Shown one piece after another: positions 27,933 through 38,119 of a stretch of DNA of 64,000 nt. The notes below the pieces were generated by a model, which was not told where the DNA came from, ran no database searches, and saw only the letters and a program-made list of their open reading frames with translations. Each line of letters opens with the position of its first letter. Position 1 is the stretch's first letter. The translations under genes were made by a program, and so were the position numbers. Source of the stretch: an uncultured Clostridia bacterium (GTDB lineage: Bacteria; Bacillota; Clostridia; Oscillospirales; Ruminococcaceae); contig CANQNF010000006.1 of the NCBI GenBank assembly GCA_947625125.1, positions 1 to 64,000 of the forward strand. Direction: 5' to 3'.

Positions 27933-28687
27933 TATTCCTCCGGTGCAGTCATTACCCTGACCCCCGTAGAGGTCACGGCAAGAGTATGCTCGAAGTGTGC
28001 CGAGAGACTTCCGTCGACCGTTTTGACGGTCCAGCCGTCGGGGAGAACCCTGACCGCGGCCTTGCCCTCGTTTATCATCGGCTCGACGGCTATCACCATT
28101 CCGGGTATGAGCCTCGGACCGTGGCCCGCCTTGCCGTAGTTGGGGACCTCGGGGTCCTCGTGGAGATTCCTGCCGACGCCGTGGCCGACGAATTCTCTCA
28201 CGACGGAGAACCCGCGCTCCTCGTTGAACTGCTGAATCAGCGCCGAAATATCGCCTATCCTCATTCCGGGCTGTATGGTCTTTATCGCTTCAAGAAGGCT
28301 TCCCTCGGTGGACTCCATCAGCGCCCTCGCCTTTTCGGAGATCTCCCCGACGGCAAAGGTCCTTGCGGAATCGCCGTGGTATCCGTCGATATATGCTCCG
28401 ACGTCGACCGAGACGATATCTCCCTTTTTGAGCTTCTCGGTCTTGGACGGAATGCCGTGGATGACGGTATCGTTTACCGAGATGCAGGCCGAAGCCGGGA
28501 AGCCGTTATAATGCAGAAACGACGGCTTGGCTCCGTGGGAGACGATGTAGTCGTGGACTATCCTGTCAAGGTCGTAGGTGGACATGCCCTCGTGGATGGC
28601 CTTTCCCGCTGCGACTAAGGCGCCACCGGTGATGAGGCCGGCCTTGCGCATTTTCAGCAGCTCCTGAGTAGTTTTGACATTTATCAT
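27932..28687 (-). CDS. map: Methionine aminopeptidase type I
   Basis: The product has 251 residues. It removes N-terminal Met from nascent proteins in the cytosol. Metal ligands are visible: Asp in SVDVGAYIDG, Asp in YHGDSARTF, His in GHGVGRNLHEDP, and Glu in AVEPMINEG and FEHTLAV. The N-terminal zinc/SH3-binding extension is absent (type Ia). It follows adk by 3 bases. Confidence 0.97.
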   Translation of the reverse strand: MINVKTTQELLKMRKAGLITGGALVAAGKAIHEGMSTYDLDRIVHDYIVSHGAKPSFLHYNGFPASACISVNDTVIHGIPSKTEKLKKGDIVSVDVGAYIDGYHGDSARTFAVGEISEKARALMESTEGSLLEAIKTIQPGMRIGDISALIQQFNEERGFSVVREFVGHGVGRNLHEDPEVPNYGKAGHGPRLIPGMVIAVEPMINEGKAAVRVLPDGWTVKTVDGSLSAHFEHTLAVTSTGVRVMTAPEE

Positions 28688-28690
28688 CTT

Positions 28691-29323
28691 TTAATCATTT
28701 ATCGCCGCTAAGGTGAGGCGGGTCGTCTCGGCGACCTCCTCCTGTCCTATGACGGTCTTGAGCTTGCCTCTTGCCTCATAGAAATCCTTCAGGGGAGCGG
28801 TCTTTTCGTGGTAGACCTTTAAGCGCTCCAAAACGGTGGCGGGCTCGTCGTCCTTGCGGATGACGACTTTGCCGCCGCAGGCGTCGCATACGCCCTCGAC
28901 CTTTGTCGGCTTGAACTGAACGTGATAGGAGTTGCCGCAGGATTCGCAGACGCGTCTGCCGCCTAAACGCTCGGCTATTTTCTCGTCGGGGACGTATATC
29001 TCGATGACCTTGTCGATATTGACGCCCATCTTCTCAAGAGCCTCCGCCTGGGGAACGGTTCTCGGGAAGCCGTCAAGGATGAAGCCGTCCTTGCAGTCGG
29101 GTTCGGATATCCTGTCCTTGAGGATGCCGATGACGACCTCGTCGGGAACGAGCTCTCCCGCGTCCATATACTTCTTGGCTTCAAGTCCGCTCTTGGTGCC
29201 GTTTTTAACGGCCTCTCTGAGGATGTTGCCGGTGGATATAGCCGGGATACCCTTTGCGGCGCAGATTACCTCCGCCTGAGTTCCTTTTCCGGCACCCGGT
29301 GCGCCCAATAAAATCAGATTCAT
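28691..29323 (-). CDS. adk: Adenylate kinase, zinc-containing
   Basis: The product has 210 residues. It interconverts ATP + AMP and 2 ADP. The P-loop is GAPGAGKGTQ. The AMP-binding segments STGNILREA and GFPRTVPQAE are present. The LID domain (about 125-160) has CESC and CDAC, which bind structural zinc as in Gram-positive enzymes. It lies between secY and map, the classic spc order. Confidence 0.98.
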   Translation of the reverse strand: MNLILLGAPGAGKGTQAEVICAAKGIPAISTGNILREAVKNGTKSGLEAKKYMDAGELVPDEVVIGILKDRISEPDCKDGFILDGFPRTVPQAEALEKMGVNIDKVIEIYVPDEKIAERLGGRRVCESCGNSYHVQFKPTKVEGVCDACGGKVVIRKDDEPATVLERLKVYHEKTAPLKDFYEARGKLKTVIGQEEVAETTRLTLAAIND

Positions 29324-29371
29324 GCTTGCGCTCCTTTCACTTTTTGATTTCTTTCGGGACTGCCGAATATA

Positions 29372-30667
29372 TTATTCAAGGAATCCCTTATGGTGTCTCA
29401 TCATGAGCTGGCTCTCAAGCTGTCTTACGGTCTCGAGCGCAACGGACACGACGATGAGGATTGAAGTACCGCCCAATGCAACGGCCTGTACTCTGGTGAC
29501 CTGTGCGAAGATGATCGGGAAGAGCGCTACAATGCCCAAGAACAGAGCGCCGACAAGAATGAGTTTGGAAAGTATTCTTGTGATGTAGTCGGAGGTGGGC
29601 TTGCCGGGACGGATGCCCGGAACGCCGCCGTTGTTCTGTCTTAAGTTGTTGGCGATCTCGACCGGGTTGTACTGCATCGAGACGTAGAAGTAGGAGAATA
29701 CGATTATCAGGATGAAGTAAAGGGTCGCGTAGATCGGGCTGGTCTGGCTGAATGCTCTCATGAAGCCGTACCAGAACGTGCCGACCTCGGGCTCGCCGGT
29801 GAACATCTCGATGGTCTGAGGGATGGAGAGGAACGACATCGCGAAGATTATCGGCAGAACGCCCGCCATGGCTATCTTTATAGGAAGATAGGTGGACTGG
29901 CCGCCGTAGATCTTGCGGCCGACGACTCTCTTGGCATACTGAACGGGAATTCTTCTTTCGGCGTTATCCATGAAGATAATGAACGCTATCATTAAAACGA
30001 AGAGGATGATCATTATCGGGATGAGGATAATGTACCAGAAGTTTCCGGTCTGGGCGAGGGTGGAGAACGTCTCTCCGAACTGGGGAGGGAGGTTCGCGAT
30101 GATACCCGCAAAGAGGAGTATGGACACGCCGTTGCCGATGCCGAATTTATCTATCTGGGCTCCGAGCCAGATAACGAGCATTGCGCCCGCGGTGAAGCAG
30201 CAGATGATGACTATTTCGGCCATTGCCTTTGAGAATCCCTCGGTGTAGGTCAGAGAGCCGGAGTTTTTCAGGGTGAGGTAGTATGCCCACGACTGGAAAG
30301 CGGCTATCGCGAGGGTGGAATACTTGGTGATCTTATCGAGCTTCGCTCTGCCGCTCTCGCCCTCCTTGGCCATGCGCTCAAGGGCGGGGATAGCAAACGT
30401 AAGAAGCTGGATGATGATCTGCGCGTTAATGTAGGGCGAGATCGAGAGGCACATAAGAGTGGCTCTTGAGAATGTTCCGCCCGAGAAGAGGTTCAGGGTT
30501 GAAAATACGCTGTTGCCTCCGCTTATCATCTCAGCGACAGCGGTGGGGTCCAGAAACGGGACCGGGATAAAGCCGCCGAGACGGTAGATGATCACTATAA
30601 AGAGGGTAAAGAGGATCTTTTTACGGATGTCCTTGACCTTCCAAGCGTTTTTTATCGTCTCGAACAC
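29372..30667 (-). CDS. secY: Protein translocase subunit SecY
   Basis: The product is a 431-residue channel with ten transmembrane helices. VIIYRLGGFIPVPFLD, GIGNGVSILLFAGI, ERRIPVQYAKRVVGRK (cytosolic loop) and the conserved GVPGIRPGKPTSDYI are present. The start is a GTG at 30667, just after the rplO stop, with GAGGTGG upstream. It works with the SecA encoded at 9830. SecE is not in the window. Confidence 0.97.
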   Translation of the reverse strand: MFETIKNAWKVKDIRKKILFTLFIVIIYRLGGFIPVPFLDPTAVAEMISGGNSVFSTLNLFSGGTFSRATLMCLSISPYINAQIIIQLLTFAIPALERMAKEGESGRAKLDKITKYSTLAIAAFQSWAYYLTLKNSGSLTYTEGFSKAMAEIVIICCFTAGAMLVIWLGAQIDKFGIGNGVSILLFAGIIANLPPQFGETFSTLAQTGNFWYIILIPIMIILFVLMIAFIIFMDNAERRIPVQYAKRVVGRKIYGGQSTYLPIKIAMAGVLPIIFAMSFLSIPQTIEMFTGEPEVGTFWYGFMRAFSQTSPIYATLYFILIIVFSYFYVSMQYNPVEIANNLRQNNGGVPGIRPGKPTSDYITRILSKLILVGALFLGIVALFPIIFAQVTRVQAVALGGTSILIVVSVALETVRQLESQLMMRHHKGFLE

Positions 30668-30668
30668 C

Positions 30669-31112
30669 TTATACCACCTCTGCCTCTCCGCCGGCCTTCT
30701 CTATCTTCTCCTTTGCCTGAGCCGAGAAAGCAGCGGCTTTAACGGTGAGCTTTTTGGTGAGCTCCCCGTCTCCTAAGATCTTGATACCGTCGAGCTCCTT
30801 TTTGACGACGCCGGCAGCCTTTAGAAGCTCGGCGTCTACAACAGTGCCGTCGACGAATTTCTCAAGGTCGGAGACGTTTACCGTCGCATAGTTGGTTGCG
30901 AATTCGTAGTTATTGAACCCTCTCTTAGGGATTCTTCTTGCAAGTCTTGTCTGGCCGCCTTCAAAGCCGGGTCTTACTCCGCCGCCGGAGCGGGCGTTCT
31001 GGCCCTTATGTCCCTTTGCGGCGGTCTTGCCCCAGCCTGAGCCGTGGCCTCTGCCGACTCTTTTAGCCTCGCGGGTCGAGCCCTCGGCGGGAGCCAAATC
31101 GTGCAGTTTCAT
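30669..31112 (-). CDS. rplO: 50S ribosomal protein L15
   Basis: The product has 147 residues. [20 protein letters not shown] and the Gly/Arg-rich [19 protein letters not shown], which threads into 23S rRNA, are typical. It is followed after one base by secY. Confidence 0.97.
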   Translation of the reverse strand: MKLHDLAPAEGSTREAKRVGRGHGSGWGKTAAKGHKGQNARSGGGVRPGFEGGQTRLARRIPKRGFNNYEFATNYATVNVSDLEKFVDGTVVDAELLKAAGVVKKELDGIKILGDGELTKKLTVKAAAFSAQAKEKIEKAGGEAEVV

Positions 31113-31130
31113 TTGCTACACCTCCTTAAT

Positions 31131-31307
31131 TTATTCTTCGGTAACTTTGATCAGGTGTACTATCTTCGTGATTTTACCTTTAGTTGCTTCATTGTCGGGC
31201 TGAACGGTAACGTCGCCGATCTTGCGAAGCCCTAAGGCGTTCGCGGTAGCGATCTGGTTCTTGAGTCTGCCGTTGAGGCTCTTTACAAGTTCGATTTTAA
31301 GCGACAT
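31131..31307 (-). CDS. rpmD: 50S ribosomal protein L30
   Basis: The product has 58 residues, read directly from the minus strand: [18 protein letters not shown], then [14 protein letters not shown], ending in VHLIKVTEE. This is the bacterial L30 pattern (one alpha/beta ferredoxin-like domain). The start ATG overlaps the rpsE stop by one base (TGATG), so it is coupled. rplO follows after 18 bases. Confidence 0.96.
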   Translation of the reverse strand: MSLKIELVKSLNGRLKNQIATANALGLRKIGDVTVQPDNEATKGKITKIVHLIKVTEE

Positions 31308-31825
31308 CAGTTCTCCCCTCCTTTAGCAAAGATCTCCTTGACGGTCTTTCCCCTCTTGGCGGCGACTTCTTCGGCGCTCTTAAGGGAGCCGAGGCCGTTA
31401 AAGGTGGCGCGCACGACGTTGCAGGGATTGTTGGAGCGAAGAGACTTCGTTCTTATATCCTTGATGCCCGCAGCCTCGATGACCGCACGGACGGGGCCGC
31501 CGGCGATAACTCCGGTTCCCTCTGCGGCGGGTCTCAAGAGGACTCTGCCCGCGCCGTAAACTCCGACGATCTCGTGGGGGATGGTGGTGCCTTTCAAGGG
31601 GATAGTGATCAGATTTTTCTTGGCGTCTTCGATCCCTTTGCGGATAGCGTCGGGGACTTCGCTCGATTTGCCGATGCCGAAGCCTACGGTGCCGTTGCCG
31701 TCGCCGACTACCATCAATGCGGAGAATTTCATGATCCTGCCGCCCTTAACGGTCTTCGATACGCGGTTTATCGCAACGCGCTTTTCGATATCAAGCTGTA
31801 ATTTGGACGCGTCTATAATAGCCAA
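31307..31825 (-). CDS. rpsE: 30S ribosomal protein S5
   Basis: The product has 172 residues. The double-stranded RNA-binding-like N-terminal domain has [23 protein letters not shown], and the C-terminal domain has [18 protein letters not shown]5 shapes the mRNA entry site and decoding accuracy. It lies between rplR and rpmD in the spc order. Confidence 0.97.
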   Translation of the reverse strand: MAIIDASKLQLDIEKRVAINRVSKTVKGGRIMKFSALMVVGDGNGTVGFGIGKSSEVPDAIRKGIEDAKKNLITIPLKGTTIPHEIVGVYGAGRVLLRPAAEGTGVIAGGPVRAVIEAAGIKDIRTKSLRSNNPCNVVRATFNGLGSLKSAEEVAAKRGKTVKEIFAKGGEN

Positions 31826-31842
31826 AACGATTACCTCCTTCT

Positions 31843-32202
31843 TTAGAACTTCAGTCCGCCCTCACGCGCGCCGTCAGCCAAAGCTGCAACGCGGCCGTGA
31901 TAGACATAGCCGCCTCTGTCGAAGACGACCTCTTCGATGCCCTTGTCGCGGCAAAGCTCGGCGATCATTGCGCCGACCTTTTTCGCGCCCTCGACGTTGC
32001 CGCCGTTGCCGTCAAAGCCCTTTGCCATGCTCGAAGCTGCGCAAAGAGTGACGCCGGTGACGTCGTCGATGACCTGGGCATAGATGTGCTTAGCGGAGCG
32101 GAAGACGCAAAGACGCGGGGTCTCGGCGGTGCCGCTTACCTTGGAACGGACTCTTAAGTGGCGGTGAGCTCTTGCCTTGGCTCTATCAATTGTTTTTACC
32201 AT
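31843..32202 (-). CDS. rplR: 50S ribosomal protein L18
   Basis: The product has 119 residues. L18 binds 5S r[21 protein letters not shown] and the C-terminal [24 protein letters not shown] are diagnostic. It follows rplF by 18 bases. Confidence 0.97.
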   Translation of the reverse strand: MVKTIDRAKARAHRHLRVRSKVSGTAETPRLCVFRSAKHIYAQVIDDVTGVTLCAASSMAKGFDGNGGNVEGAKKVGAMIAELCRDKGIEEVVFDRGGYVYHGRVAALADGAREGGLKF

Positions 32203-32220
32203 AGCTTAACTCTCCTTTAA

Positions 32221-32772
32221 TTACTTCTTAGCGCCCTTGCCGGCCTTACCGGCCTTGCGGACGATGACCTCGCCGTCATAGCGGATGCCCTTGCCCTTAT
32301 AGGGTTCCGGGGGACGTTTTGCTCTTATTTCGCAGGCAAACTGTCCGACCTCCTGCTTGTCGATGCCTTTTACAAGGATCTGGTTGGGCTGGGGGACCTC
32401 GAGCTTGATGGTGTCGGTCTCGGAGACTACGACCTGGTGAGAGTAGCCGAGGTTAAGGATGACGTCCTTGCCCTGTTTGGCGGCGCGGTAACCTGTACCC
32501 TCGATGACCAGAAGCTTCTCGTAGCCGTTGACTACGCCCTCGACCATATTGTGCACAAGGGTCCTCGTGAGGCCGTGGAGTGATTTTGAGAGCTGCTCGT
32601 CGTCGGGACGGGCAACCTTGATTTCGTTATTTTCAACCGCTATAGAAAGAGTCGGGTTGAAAGCCTTGGTTAAAGTTCCCTTGGGACCCTTGACGGTCAC
32701 GACGTTGCCGTCTGCAACGCTGATTTCAACGCCCGCGGGGACAGTTATAGGCTTAAGTCCTATTCTTGACAT
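32221..32772 (-). CDS. rplF: 50S ribosomal protein L6
   Basis: The product has 183 residues and two L6 repeats. [36 protein letters not shown] and the signature [14 protein letters not shown] are present. The C-terminus has a short Lys/Gly tail ([12 protein letters not shown]). Confidence 0.97.
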   Translation of the reverse strand: MSRIGLKPITVPAGVEISVADGNVVTVKGPKGTLTKAFNPTLSIAVENNEIKVARPDDEQLSKSLHGLTRTLVHNMVEGVVNGYEKLLVIEGTGYRAAKQGKDVILNLGYSHQVVVSETDTIKLEVPQPNQILVKGIDKQEVGQFACEIRAKRPPEPYKGKGIRYDGEVIVRKAGKAGKGAKK

Positions 32773-32782
32773 AACTTCCTCC

Positions 32783-33181
32783 TTACCAGACGAACGCTAA
32801 AATCTCGCCGCCGACCCCGAGCTCTCTGGCCTTTTTGTCGGTCACGATGCCCTTGGAGGTCGAAACGATCGCTACGCCCAAGCCCTTCATTACCTTCGGC
32901 ATATCCTCGCAGCTCGAGTATATCCTGAGTCCCGGTTTGGAGACTCTTCTGATGCCGGAGATAACGGAGGTCTTGTTCTCGTCATATTTCAGTGTGATTC
33001 TTATAATTCCCTGCTTGCCGTCGTCGACGACCTGATAAGCCTTGATGTAGCCCTCGTTCAAGAGGATCTCGGTTATCGCCTTTTTGACGTTTGACGCAGG
33101 AATATCGACAGTAGCGTGTCTTGCCGAGCTCGCGTTGCGAATTCTCGTCAGAAGATCCGCTATAGTATCAGTTATCTGCAT
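32783..33181 (-). CDS. rpsH: 30S ribosomal protein S8
   Basis: The product has 132 residues. S8 binds the central domain of 16S rRNA and, in other bacteria, represses the spc operon. [17 protein letters not shown] and the C-terminal [20 protein letters not shown] are typical. Confidence 0.97.
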   Translation of the reverse strand: MQITDTIADLLTRIRNASSARHATVDIPASNVKKAITEILLNEGYIKAYQVVDDGKQGIIRITLKYDENKTSVISGIRRVSKPGLRIYSSCEDMPKVMKGLGVAIVSTSKGIVTDKKARELGVGGEILAFVW

Positions 33182-33200
33182 TCCGTTTTCCTCCTTTAAT

Positions 33201-33386
33201 TTACCAGCTTGCCTTCTTTACGCCCGGGATCTGACCGTCGTGCGCAAGTTCTCTGAAGCAGATACGGCAGATGCCGAACTTTCTCAAATAGCCGTGAGGT
33301 CTGCCGCAGATCTTGCAGCGGTTGTAAGCACGAGTCGAGTACTTAGGCTTCGCCTGCTGCTTTAAAATCATTGATTTCTTAGCCAT
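33201..33386 (-). CDS. rpsZ: 30S ribosomal protein S14, zinc type
   Basis: The product has 61 residues. [20 protein letters not shown] carries the CxxC-x12-CxxC zinc ribbon of the type Z protein. The start [20 protein letters not shown] is typical. Only this zinc form is seen in the window. Confidence 0.97.
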   Translation of the reverse strand: MAKKSMILKQQAKPKYSTRAYNRCKICGRPHGYLRKFGICRICFRELAHDGQIPGVKKASW

Positions 33387-33401
33387 TTCATATCCTCCTC
33401 A

Positions 33402-33941
33402 TTACTTAGCGAACGGAGCGCCCAGCATAGAAAGCAGCTCCTTGGCTTCTTCGTCGGTCTTGGCGGTGGTGATGAAGTTGATGTCCATGCCGCGGACCTT
33501 GTCTACCTTGTCGAACTCGATCTCGGGGAAGATGAGCTGCTCCTTGATGCCGGTGGAGTAGTTGCCTCTGCCGTCAAAGGAGTTGGGGCTGATTCCCTTG
33601 AAGTCTCTTACTCGCGGGAAAGCGACGTTGAAGAGCCTGTCGATGAATTCGTACATCATGTCGGAGCGAAGCGTTACCTTGACGCCTATCGGCATGCCCT
33701 CTCTGAGCTTGAAGTTCGCGACGGACTTCTTTGCCTTGCAGACGATGGGCTTCTGGCCGGTGATGGCCGCGAGGTCGGAAACGACCGCGTCGACGACCTT
33801 AGAGTTTTCCTTTGCCTCGCCGCAGCCGACGTTAATGACGACCTTGTCGAGCTTGGGGATCTGCATGACGTTCTTATAGCCGAATTTCTTCATCAAAGCC
33901 GGAGCGATCTCGTTGACATATTGATCTTTAAGTCTTGCCAT
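33402..33941 (-). CDS. rplE: 50S ribosomal protein L5
   Basis: The product has 179 residues. L5 binds 5S rRNA and contacts P-site t[23 protein letters not shown] and [23 protein letters not shown]-type segments are present. The ATG at 33941 is preferred because GGAGG lies 8 bases upstream; the ATG 6 bases earlier is too close to it. Confidence 0.97.
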   Translation of the reverse strand: MARLKDQYVNEIAPALMKKFGYKNVMQIPKLDKVVINVGCGEAKENSKVVDAVVSDLAAITGQKPIVCKAKKSVANFKLREGMPIGVKVTLRSDMMYEFIDRLFNVAFPRVRDFKGISPNSFDGRGNYSTGIKEQLIFPEIEFDKVDKVRGMDINFITTAKTDEEAKELLSMLGAPFAK

Positions 33942-33954
33942 CTGCATATCCTCC

Positions 33955-34275
33955 TTACTTCAGCTCGGCGCCGCAGCGCTTGCAGACTCTTACCTTTTTG
34001 CCCTCGTCGTCGGTCTTGACGCCGTATCTGACGCCTCTTCCGCACTTGGAGCAGTAAAGCGCCACCTTGGAGGCGTACATAGCGGCCTCGGCCTTGACGA
34101 TTCCGCCCTCCTCGCCCTGACGGCGGGGCTTGACGGACTTGGTGGCGATGTTTGCGCCCTCAACGATAAGCTTGCCCTCCTTGGGAGCTACGGCTAAGAC
34201 CTTGCCTCTTTTGCCCTTGTCCTTACCGCTGAGAATAACTACGGAGTCGCCGGTCTTAACGTGTATCTTGTTCAT
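33955..34275 (-). CDS. rplX: 50S ribosomal protein L24 with C-terminal zinc ribbon
   Basis: The product has 106 residues. The KOW domain ([21 protein letters not shown]) starts large-subunit assembly. The C-terminus has CSKC and CKRC (about 80-101), a zinc ribbon found in part of the Firmicute L24 family. Confidence 0.96.
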   Translation of the reverse strand: MNKIHVKTGDSVVILSGKDKGKRGKVLAVAPKEGKLIVEGANIATKSVKPRRQGEEGGIVKAEAAMYASKVALYCSKCGRGVRYGVKTDDEGKKVRVCKRCGAELK

Positions 34276-34289
34276 ATATCGGTTCCTCC

Positions 34290-34658
34290 TTAAAGTACCT
34301 CGGGGGCCAGAGACAGGATCTTTACGAAATCGTGGTCTCTTAATTCTCTGGCGACGAGGCCAAAGATACGGGTCCCTCTCGGTGTTTTGTCTTCCTTGAT
34401 GATAACGGCGGCGTTCTCATCAAAACGGATATAGGTGCCGTCGTCGCGGCGAAGACCCTTGGCGGAACGGACGATGACCGCCTTAACGACGTCGCCCTTC
34501 TTTACCATGCCTCCCGGAGCCGCTTTCTTGACGGACGCCACTACGACGTCGCCGATATTGGCATACTTGCGGCGAGTGCCGCCCAAAACTCTTATGCACA
34601 TAAGTTCCTTAGCGCCGGTGTTATCTGCAACCTTGAGTCTGGTCTGCATCTGTATCAC
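34290..34658 (-). CDS. rplN: 50S ribosomal protein L14
   Basis: The product has 122 residues. [19 protein letters not shown] is the standard start and is read from a GTG at 34658, with AAGGAGG 8 bases upstream; the later ATG would cut the conserved [18 protein letters not shown] is conserved. L14 forms an inter-subunit bridge and binds the silencing factor RsfS. Confidence 0.97.
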   Translation of the reverse strand: MIQMQTRLKVADNTGAKELMCIRVLGGTRRKYANIGDVVVASVKKAAPGGMVKKGDVVKAVIVRSAKGLRRDDGTYIRFDENAAVIIKEDKTPRGTRIFGLVARELRDHDFVKILSLAPEVL

Positions 34659-34693
34659 AGCAAGTTCCTCCTTTCAAAATCTTAAAACTTTTG

Positions 34694-34951
34694 TTACTTG
34701 GAACGCTCGACGATTCTTACAATGCGCCATCTCTTGTCCTTGGAAAGGGGGCGCGTCTCCATGATCTCGACCTTGTCGCCGACGTGCGCGGAGTTTTCCT
34801 CGTCATGAGCCTTGAACTTTACGGTCCTCTTGATTATTTTCTTGTAAAGGGGGTGGGAGACGTTGTCGGCGATGGCGACTACTACCGTCTTGTCCATCTT
34901 GTCGGATACGACCGTGCCCACTCTTGTCTTTCTAAGCTTTCTTTCGCTCAT
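34694..34951 (-). CDS. rpsQ: 30S ribosomal protein S17
   Basis: The product has 85 residues with an OB fold. [21 protein letters not shown] and [20 protein letters not shown] are diagnostic. It follows rpmC by 18 bases. Confidence 0.97.
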   Translation of the reverse strand: MSERKLRKTRVGTVVSDKMDKTVVVAIADNVSHPLYKKIIKRTVKFKAHDEENSAHVGDKVEIMETRPLSKDKRWRIVRIVERSK

Positions 34952-34969
34952 TTATTTTCCTCCTCTCAA

Positions 34970-35161
34970 TCACTCGGATTCCCGCTGACGGATAAAGGTC
35001 ATCACTCTGGCGATATCCTTCTTGACGGCCTTGATTCTCATCGGGTTGTCGAGCTGGTTGACAGTGTGCTGGAAACGAAGGTTGAAAAGCTCTTCTCTCA
35101 AATCGGCGAGCTTAGTCTGCATCTCATTAAGAGACATTTCTTTGATTTCACTTGTTTTCAT
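34970..35161 (-). CDS. rpmC: 50S ribosomal protein L29
   Basis: The product has 63 residues in a helical hairpin. MKTSEIKEMSLNEMQTKLAD and LFNLRFQHTVNQLDNPMRI are typical. L29 is a docking site near the exit tunnel. The ATG at 35161 is preferred; GGTGAG inside the end of rplP serves as ribosome site, and a GTG 6 bases earlier overlaps it. Confidence 0.96.
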   Translation of the reverse strand: MKTSEIKEMSLNEMQTKLADLREELFNLRFQHTVNQLDNPMRIKAVKKDIARVMTFIRQRESE

Positions 35162-35163
35162 AC

Positions 35164-35589
35164 TCACTCACCATCCGTTTCTGCGTCTTTCTTGACAAAC
35201 TTGCACTTGATGGGCAGCTTGTGAGCCGCAAGACGCATAGCTTCTCTTGCGACCTCTTCGCTTACGCCGGCGATCTCGAACATGACCTTGCCGGGCTTTA
35301 CGACCGCGACCCAGAACTCGGGCGTACCTTTACCGGAACCCATTCGGGTGCCGAGCGCCTTGGTAGTTACCGGCTTGTCGGGGAATATCTTTATCCATAC
35401 CTGTCCGCCGCGCTTGATGTAACGGGTCATTGCGATACGGGCGGCCTCGATCTGCGCCGAGGTGATCCAGGACGGCTCCAAAGCCTGGAGGCCGTACTCT
35501 CCGTATGCTACGAAGTTGCCTCTTGTAGCCTGGCCTTTCATTCTTCCGCGGTGCTGCTTGCGGTGTTTAACTCTCTTTGGAAGTAGCAT
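35164..35589 (-). CDS. rplP: 50S ribosomal protein L16
   Basis: The product has 141 residues. [21 protein letters not shown] and [21 protein letters not shown] are diagnostic. L16 positions A-site tRNA. The start overlaps the rpsC stop by one base. Confidence 0.97.
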   Translation of the reverse strand: MLLPKRVKHRKQHRGRMKGQATRGNFVAYGEYGLQALEPSWITSAQIEAARIAMTRYIKRGGQVWIKIFPDKPVTTKALGTRMGSGKGTPEFWVAVVKPGKVMFEIAGVSEEVAREAMRLAAHKLPIKCKFVKKDAETDGE

Positions 35590-36374
35590 TATTTAGTACC
35601 TCCTTCTCTTCTTGACTCGCTTCTCTCGCCTCTCGGAGGACGGTTGTCGCTGCGGGGGCGGCGAGGCCTGTCGGACCTGTCGTCGTTGTTTCTCGGACGG
35701 CGGTTCTTCGGGCGTTCGGGTCTTTCTTCTCTTGCGGCGGCCTCTCCCTTAAGGACTTCGCCCTTGTATATCCAGACCTTGACGCCGATGCGGCCGTAGG
35801 TGGTGGCAGCCTCTGCGGTGCCGTAGTCGATGTCGGCACGGATGGTCTGAAGCGGGATGGTGCCCTCATGATAAGTTTCGCTTCTTGCGATCTCGGCGCC
35901 GCCCAAGCGTCCGGAGGCCTTGGTCTTGATGCCCTTGGCGCCAAGCTTCATGGCTCTTCCGATGGCGCCTTTCATAGCGCGTCTGAATGCAATACGATTT
36001 TCAAGGTCTAAAGCGATCTTTTCGGCGACGAGCTGTGCGTTGAGATCGGGGGATTTGACCTCGAAGATGTTTAAGGAGACGGTCTTGCCTATCTTCTTTT
36101 CGATGTCGGTCTTGAGCTTCTCGATGGCCTCTCCGCCTCTGCCGATAACATAACCGGGCTTGGCGCAGTGGATGTTGATCTTGACCTTATCGGCGAATCT
36201 TTCGATTTCGATCTTCGGTACTCCGGCGGAGTAGAGATTCTTCTTGATATAATTGCGGATGTTGTAGTCCTCAACAAGGGTGTCGCCGAAGGTGCTCTTA
36301 TCAGCAAACCAGCGGGAATCCCAATCTTTAATGATTCCTACACGCAGTCCGTGCGGATTAACTTTTTGTCCCAT
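35589..36374 (-). CDS. rpsC: 30S ribosomal protein S3 with long Arg-rich tail
   Basis: The product has 261 residues, against about 215-235 in most bacteria. The KH domain ([17 protein letters not shown]) and the C-terminal domain ([20 protein letters not shown]) form part of the mRNA entry channel. After VWIYKGEVL (about 210) comes a low-complexity tail of about 50 residues rich in Arg, Pro, Glu, Asp and Ser. It is probably disordered. The frame is intact and the stop overlaps rplP. Confidence 0.96.
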   Translation of the reverse strand: MGQKVNPHGLRVGIIKDWDSRWFADKSTFGDTLVEDYNIRNYIKKNLYSAGVPKIEIERFADKVKINIHCAKPGYVIGRGGEAIEKLKTDIEKKIGKTVSLNIFEVKSPDLNAQLVAEKIALDLENRIAFRRAMKGAIGRAMKLGAKGIKTKASGRLGGAEIARSETYHEGTIPLQTIRADIDYGTAEAATTYGRIGVKVWIYKGEVLKGEAAAREERPERPKNRRPRNNDDRSDRPRRPRSDNRPPRGERSESRREGGTK

Positions 36375-36391
36375 AGTTTACCTCCTTCGGC

Positions 36392-36727
36392 TTATTCTTT
36401 CTCTTTGAGAACCAGTGTGACGTGGGAAGTTCTCTTTAAGATCCTTGCTCCGCTGCCCTTTGCTCTTGCCTGATATCTCTTTATCGTGGGGCCGGGGCAT
36501 ACGAAGCACTCTGAAACATAGAGGTTCGTCCTATCCATGTGGTGGTTGTTTTCCGCGTTGGCGGCTGCCGAGTTCAGGAGCTTAATGAGATATTCGCACG
36601 CCGACTTGGGGGTGTGCTTTAAGATTGCGAGCGCCGTTTCAATGTCCTTGCCTCTTATAAGATCGAGCACTATCTCGACCTTGCGGGGAGCGATACGGGC
36701 GCCGCGAAGTATTGCCTTAGCTTCCAT
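36392..36727 (-). CDS. rplV: 50S ribosomal protein L22
   Basis: The product has 111 residues. L22 lines the exit tunnel with a long hairpin. [29 protein letters not shown] and [19 protein letters not shown] are diagnostic. The macrolide-relevant loop is not unusual. Confidence 0.97.
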   Translation of the reverse strand: MEAKAILRGARIAPRKVEIVLDLIRGKDIETALAILKHTPKSACEYLIKLLNSAAANAENNHHMDRTNLYVSECFVCPGPTIKRYQARAKGSGARILKRTSHVTLVLKEKE

Positions 36728-36749
36728 TTACATTTTCCTCCTTTCGGCA

Positions 36750-37031
36750 TTACTTGCCGTTGTTGGAAGTCTTCGACCCGGCATGACCCTTAAAGGTCCT
36801 TGTCGGTGCGAATTCTCCGAGGCGGTGGCCGACCATGTCCTCGGTCACATATACCGGGATATGCTTGCGGCCGTCGTGGACGGCAAATGTATGACCAACG
36901 AATTCAGGGAAGATGACGGAGGCTCTGCTCCATGTCTTGATCGCCTTTTTCTCTCCCGTTTCGTTCATAGCGACGACCTTTTTGTAGAGGGAATCCTGCA
37001 CATATGGTCCTTTTTTAACACTTCTACCCAT
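36750..37031 (-). CDS. rpsS: 30S ribosomal protein S19
   Basis: The product has 93 residues. [38 protein letters not shown] and [18 protein letters not shown] are diagnostic. S19 forms a pair with S13 in the 30S head. Confidence 0.97.
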   Translation of the reverse strand: MGRSVKKGPYVQDSLYKKVVAMNETGEKKAIKTWSRASVIFPEFVGHTFAVHDGRKHIPVYVTEDMVGHRLGEFAPTRTFKGHAGSKTSNNGK

Positions 37032-37054
37032 TTATTCATCTGCCTCCTTTCGGC

Positions 37055-37888
37055 TTACTTGGCGTTGCGGCGCTTCACGATATACTTATCGGAGCGGTTC
37101 TTCTTAGCTCTGGTCTTATAACCGAGAGCAGGCTTGCCCCAAGGAGTAACCGGTGAGGGATGACCGACAGGCGACTTTCCTTCGCCGCCGCCGTGGGGGT
37201 GGTCGCAGGGGTTCATGACCGAGCCTCTGACGGTAGGTCTTACGCCCATGTGACGCTTTCTTCCCGCTTTTCCGAGGTGGACGTTCTCGTGGTCGATGTT
37301 GCCGACCTGGCCGATAGTCGCCATGCAGTTGGCGGGGATATATCTCATTTCGCCGGAGGGAAGCCTTACTAAGACCTTGCCCTCTTCACGGCCCATCAGC
37401 TGAGCCATGTTGCCGGCGGAACGCACGAGCTGAGCGCCCTTGCCGGGGTAGAGCTCGATGTTGTGGATGAAAGTACCGACGGGGATGTTGATAAGAGGAA
37501 GCGCGTTGCCGGGCTTGATGTCGGCCGCTGCGCCTGCGCAGACGGTATCGCCGACCTTTAAGCCGTTGGGGGCGATGATATAGCGCTTCTCGCCGTCCTC
37601 ATACTGCACGAGGGCGATATGAGCGGAACGGTTGGGGTCGTACTCAAGGGTGAGGACCTGCGCGTTCATGTCGAGCTTGTTTCTCTTGAAATCGATAACG
37701 CGGTATTTTCTTCTTTCGCCGCCGCCGTGATGGCGAACGGTGATTCTGCCGTAGCTGTTTCTGCCCGAGGTCTTCTTAAGAGGTTTTAAGAGGCTTCTCT
37801 CGGGCTCGACCTTGGAAAGAACGCTGTAGTCGGTAACTGTCATACCGCGGCGTCCGTTCGTGGTCGGCTTATAGCTCTTTATAGCCAT
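37055..37888 (-). CDS. rplB: 50S ribosomal protein L2
   Basis: The product has 277 residues. L2 is needed for peptidyl transferase assembly. [20 protein letters not shown] and the signature [20 protein letters not shown] with its conserved His are present. It is separated from rplW by 230 bases, an unusually wide gap for this operon (see the repeat at 37946). Confidence 0.97.
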   Translation of the reverse strand: MAIKSYKPTTNGRRGMTVTDYSVLSKVEPERSLLKPLKKTSGRNSYGRITVRHHGGGERRKYRVIDFKRNKLDMNAQVLTLEYDPNRSAHIALVQYEDGEKRYIIAPNGLKVGDTVCAGAAADIKPGNALPLINIPVGTFIHNIELYPGKGAQLVRSAGNMAQLMGREEGKVLVRLPSGEMRYIPANCMATIGQVGNIDHENVHLGKAGRKRHMGVRPTVRGSVMNPCDHPHGGGEGKSPVGHPSPVTPWGKPALGYKTRAKKNRSDKYIVKRRNAK

Positions 37889-37945
37889 TTGTATCTCTCC
37901 TTAAAGATTATAGGTTTATCGGGAGCCCATTCCCATACTTTTAGA

Positions 37946-38119
37946 AGTTAGAACGTCAGAGCGTTAGAAGATAGAAATTGTTTTTGAAGCTTTTTCACGA
38001 GCTTTTCCCTTGCGGCTTTTTCACGGCTTTCAAAGGCGTCCGGATCGCGGATGTTGCAAACTTCCGCAAGCCCTCCGAAAGCGTTCTATCTTCTATTCAT
38101 CTATCCTCTATCTTCTAAT
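37946..38119. repeat. Inverted-repeat-bounded insertion inside the S10 operon
   Basis: The 230-base gap between rplW and rplB holds a segment whose left edge (37949-37978, TTAGAACGTCAGAGCGTTAG...) and right edge (38086-38119, TTCTATCTTCTATTCATC...) are partly complementary. TTAGAAGATAGAA at 37966-37978 is matched by TTCTATCTTCTA. The edges belong to the same heptamer-like repeats seen around the tRNAs. The middle has two TTTTTCACG motifs. It has no open frame. Confidence 0.65.
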
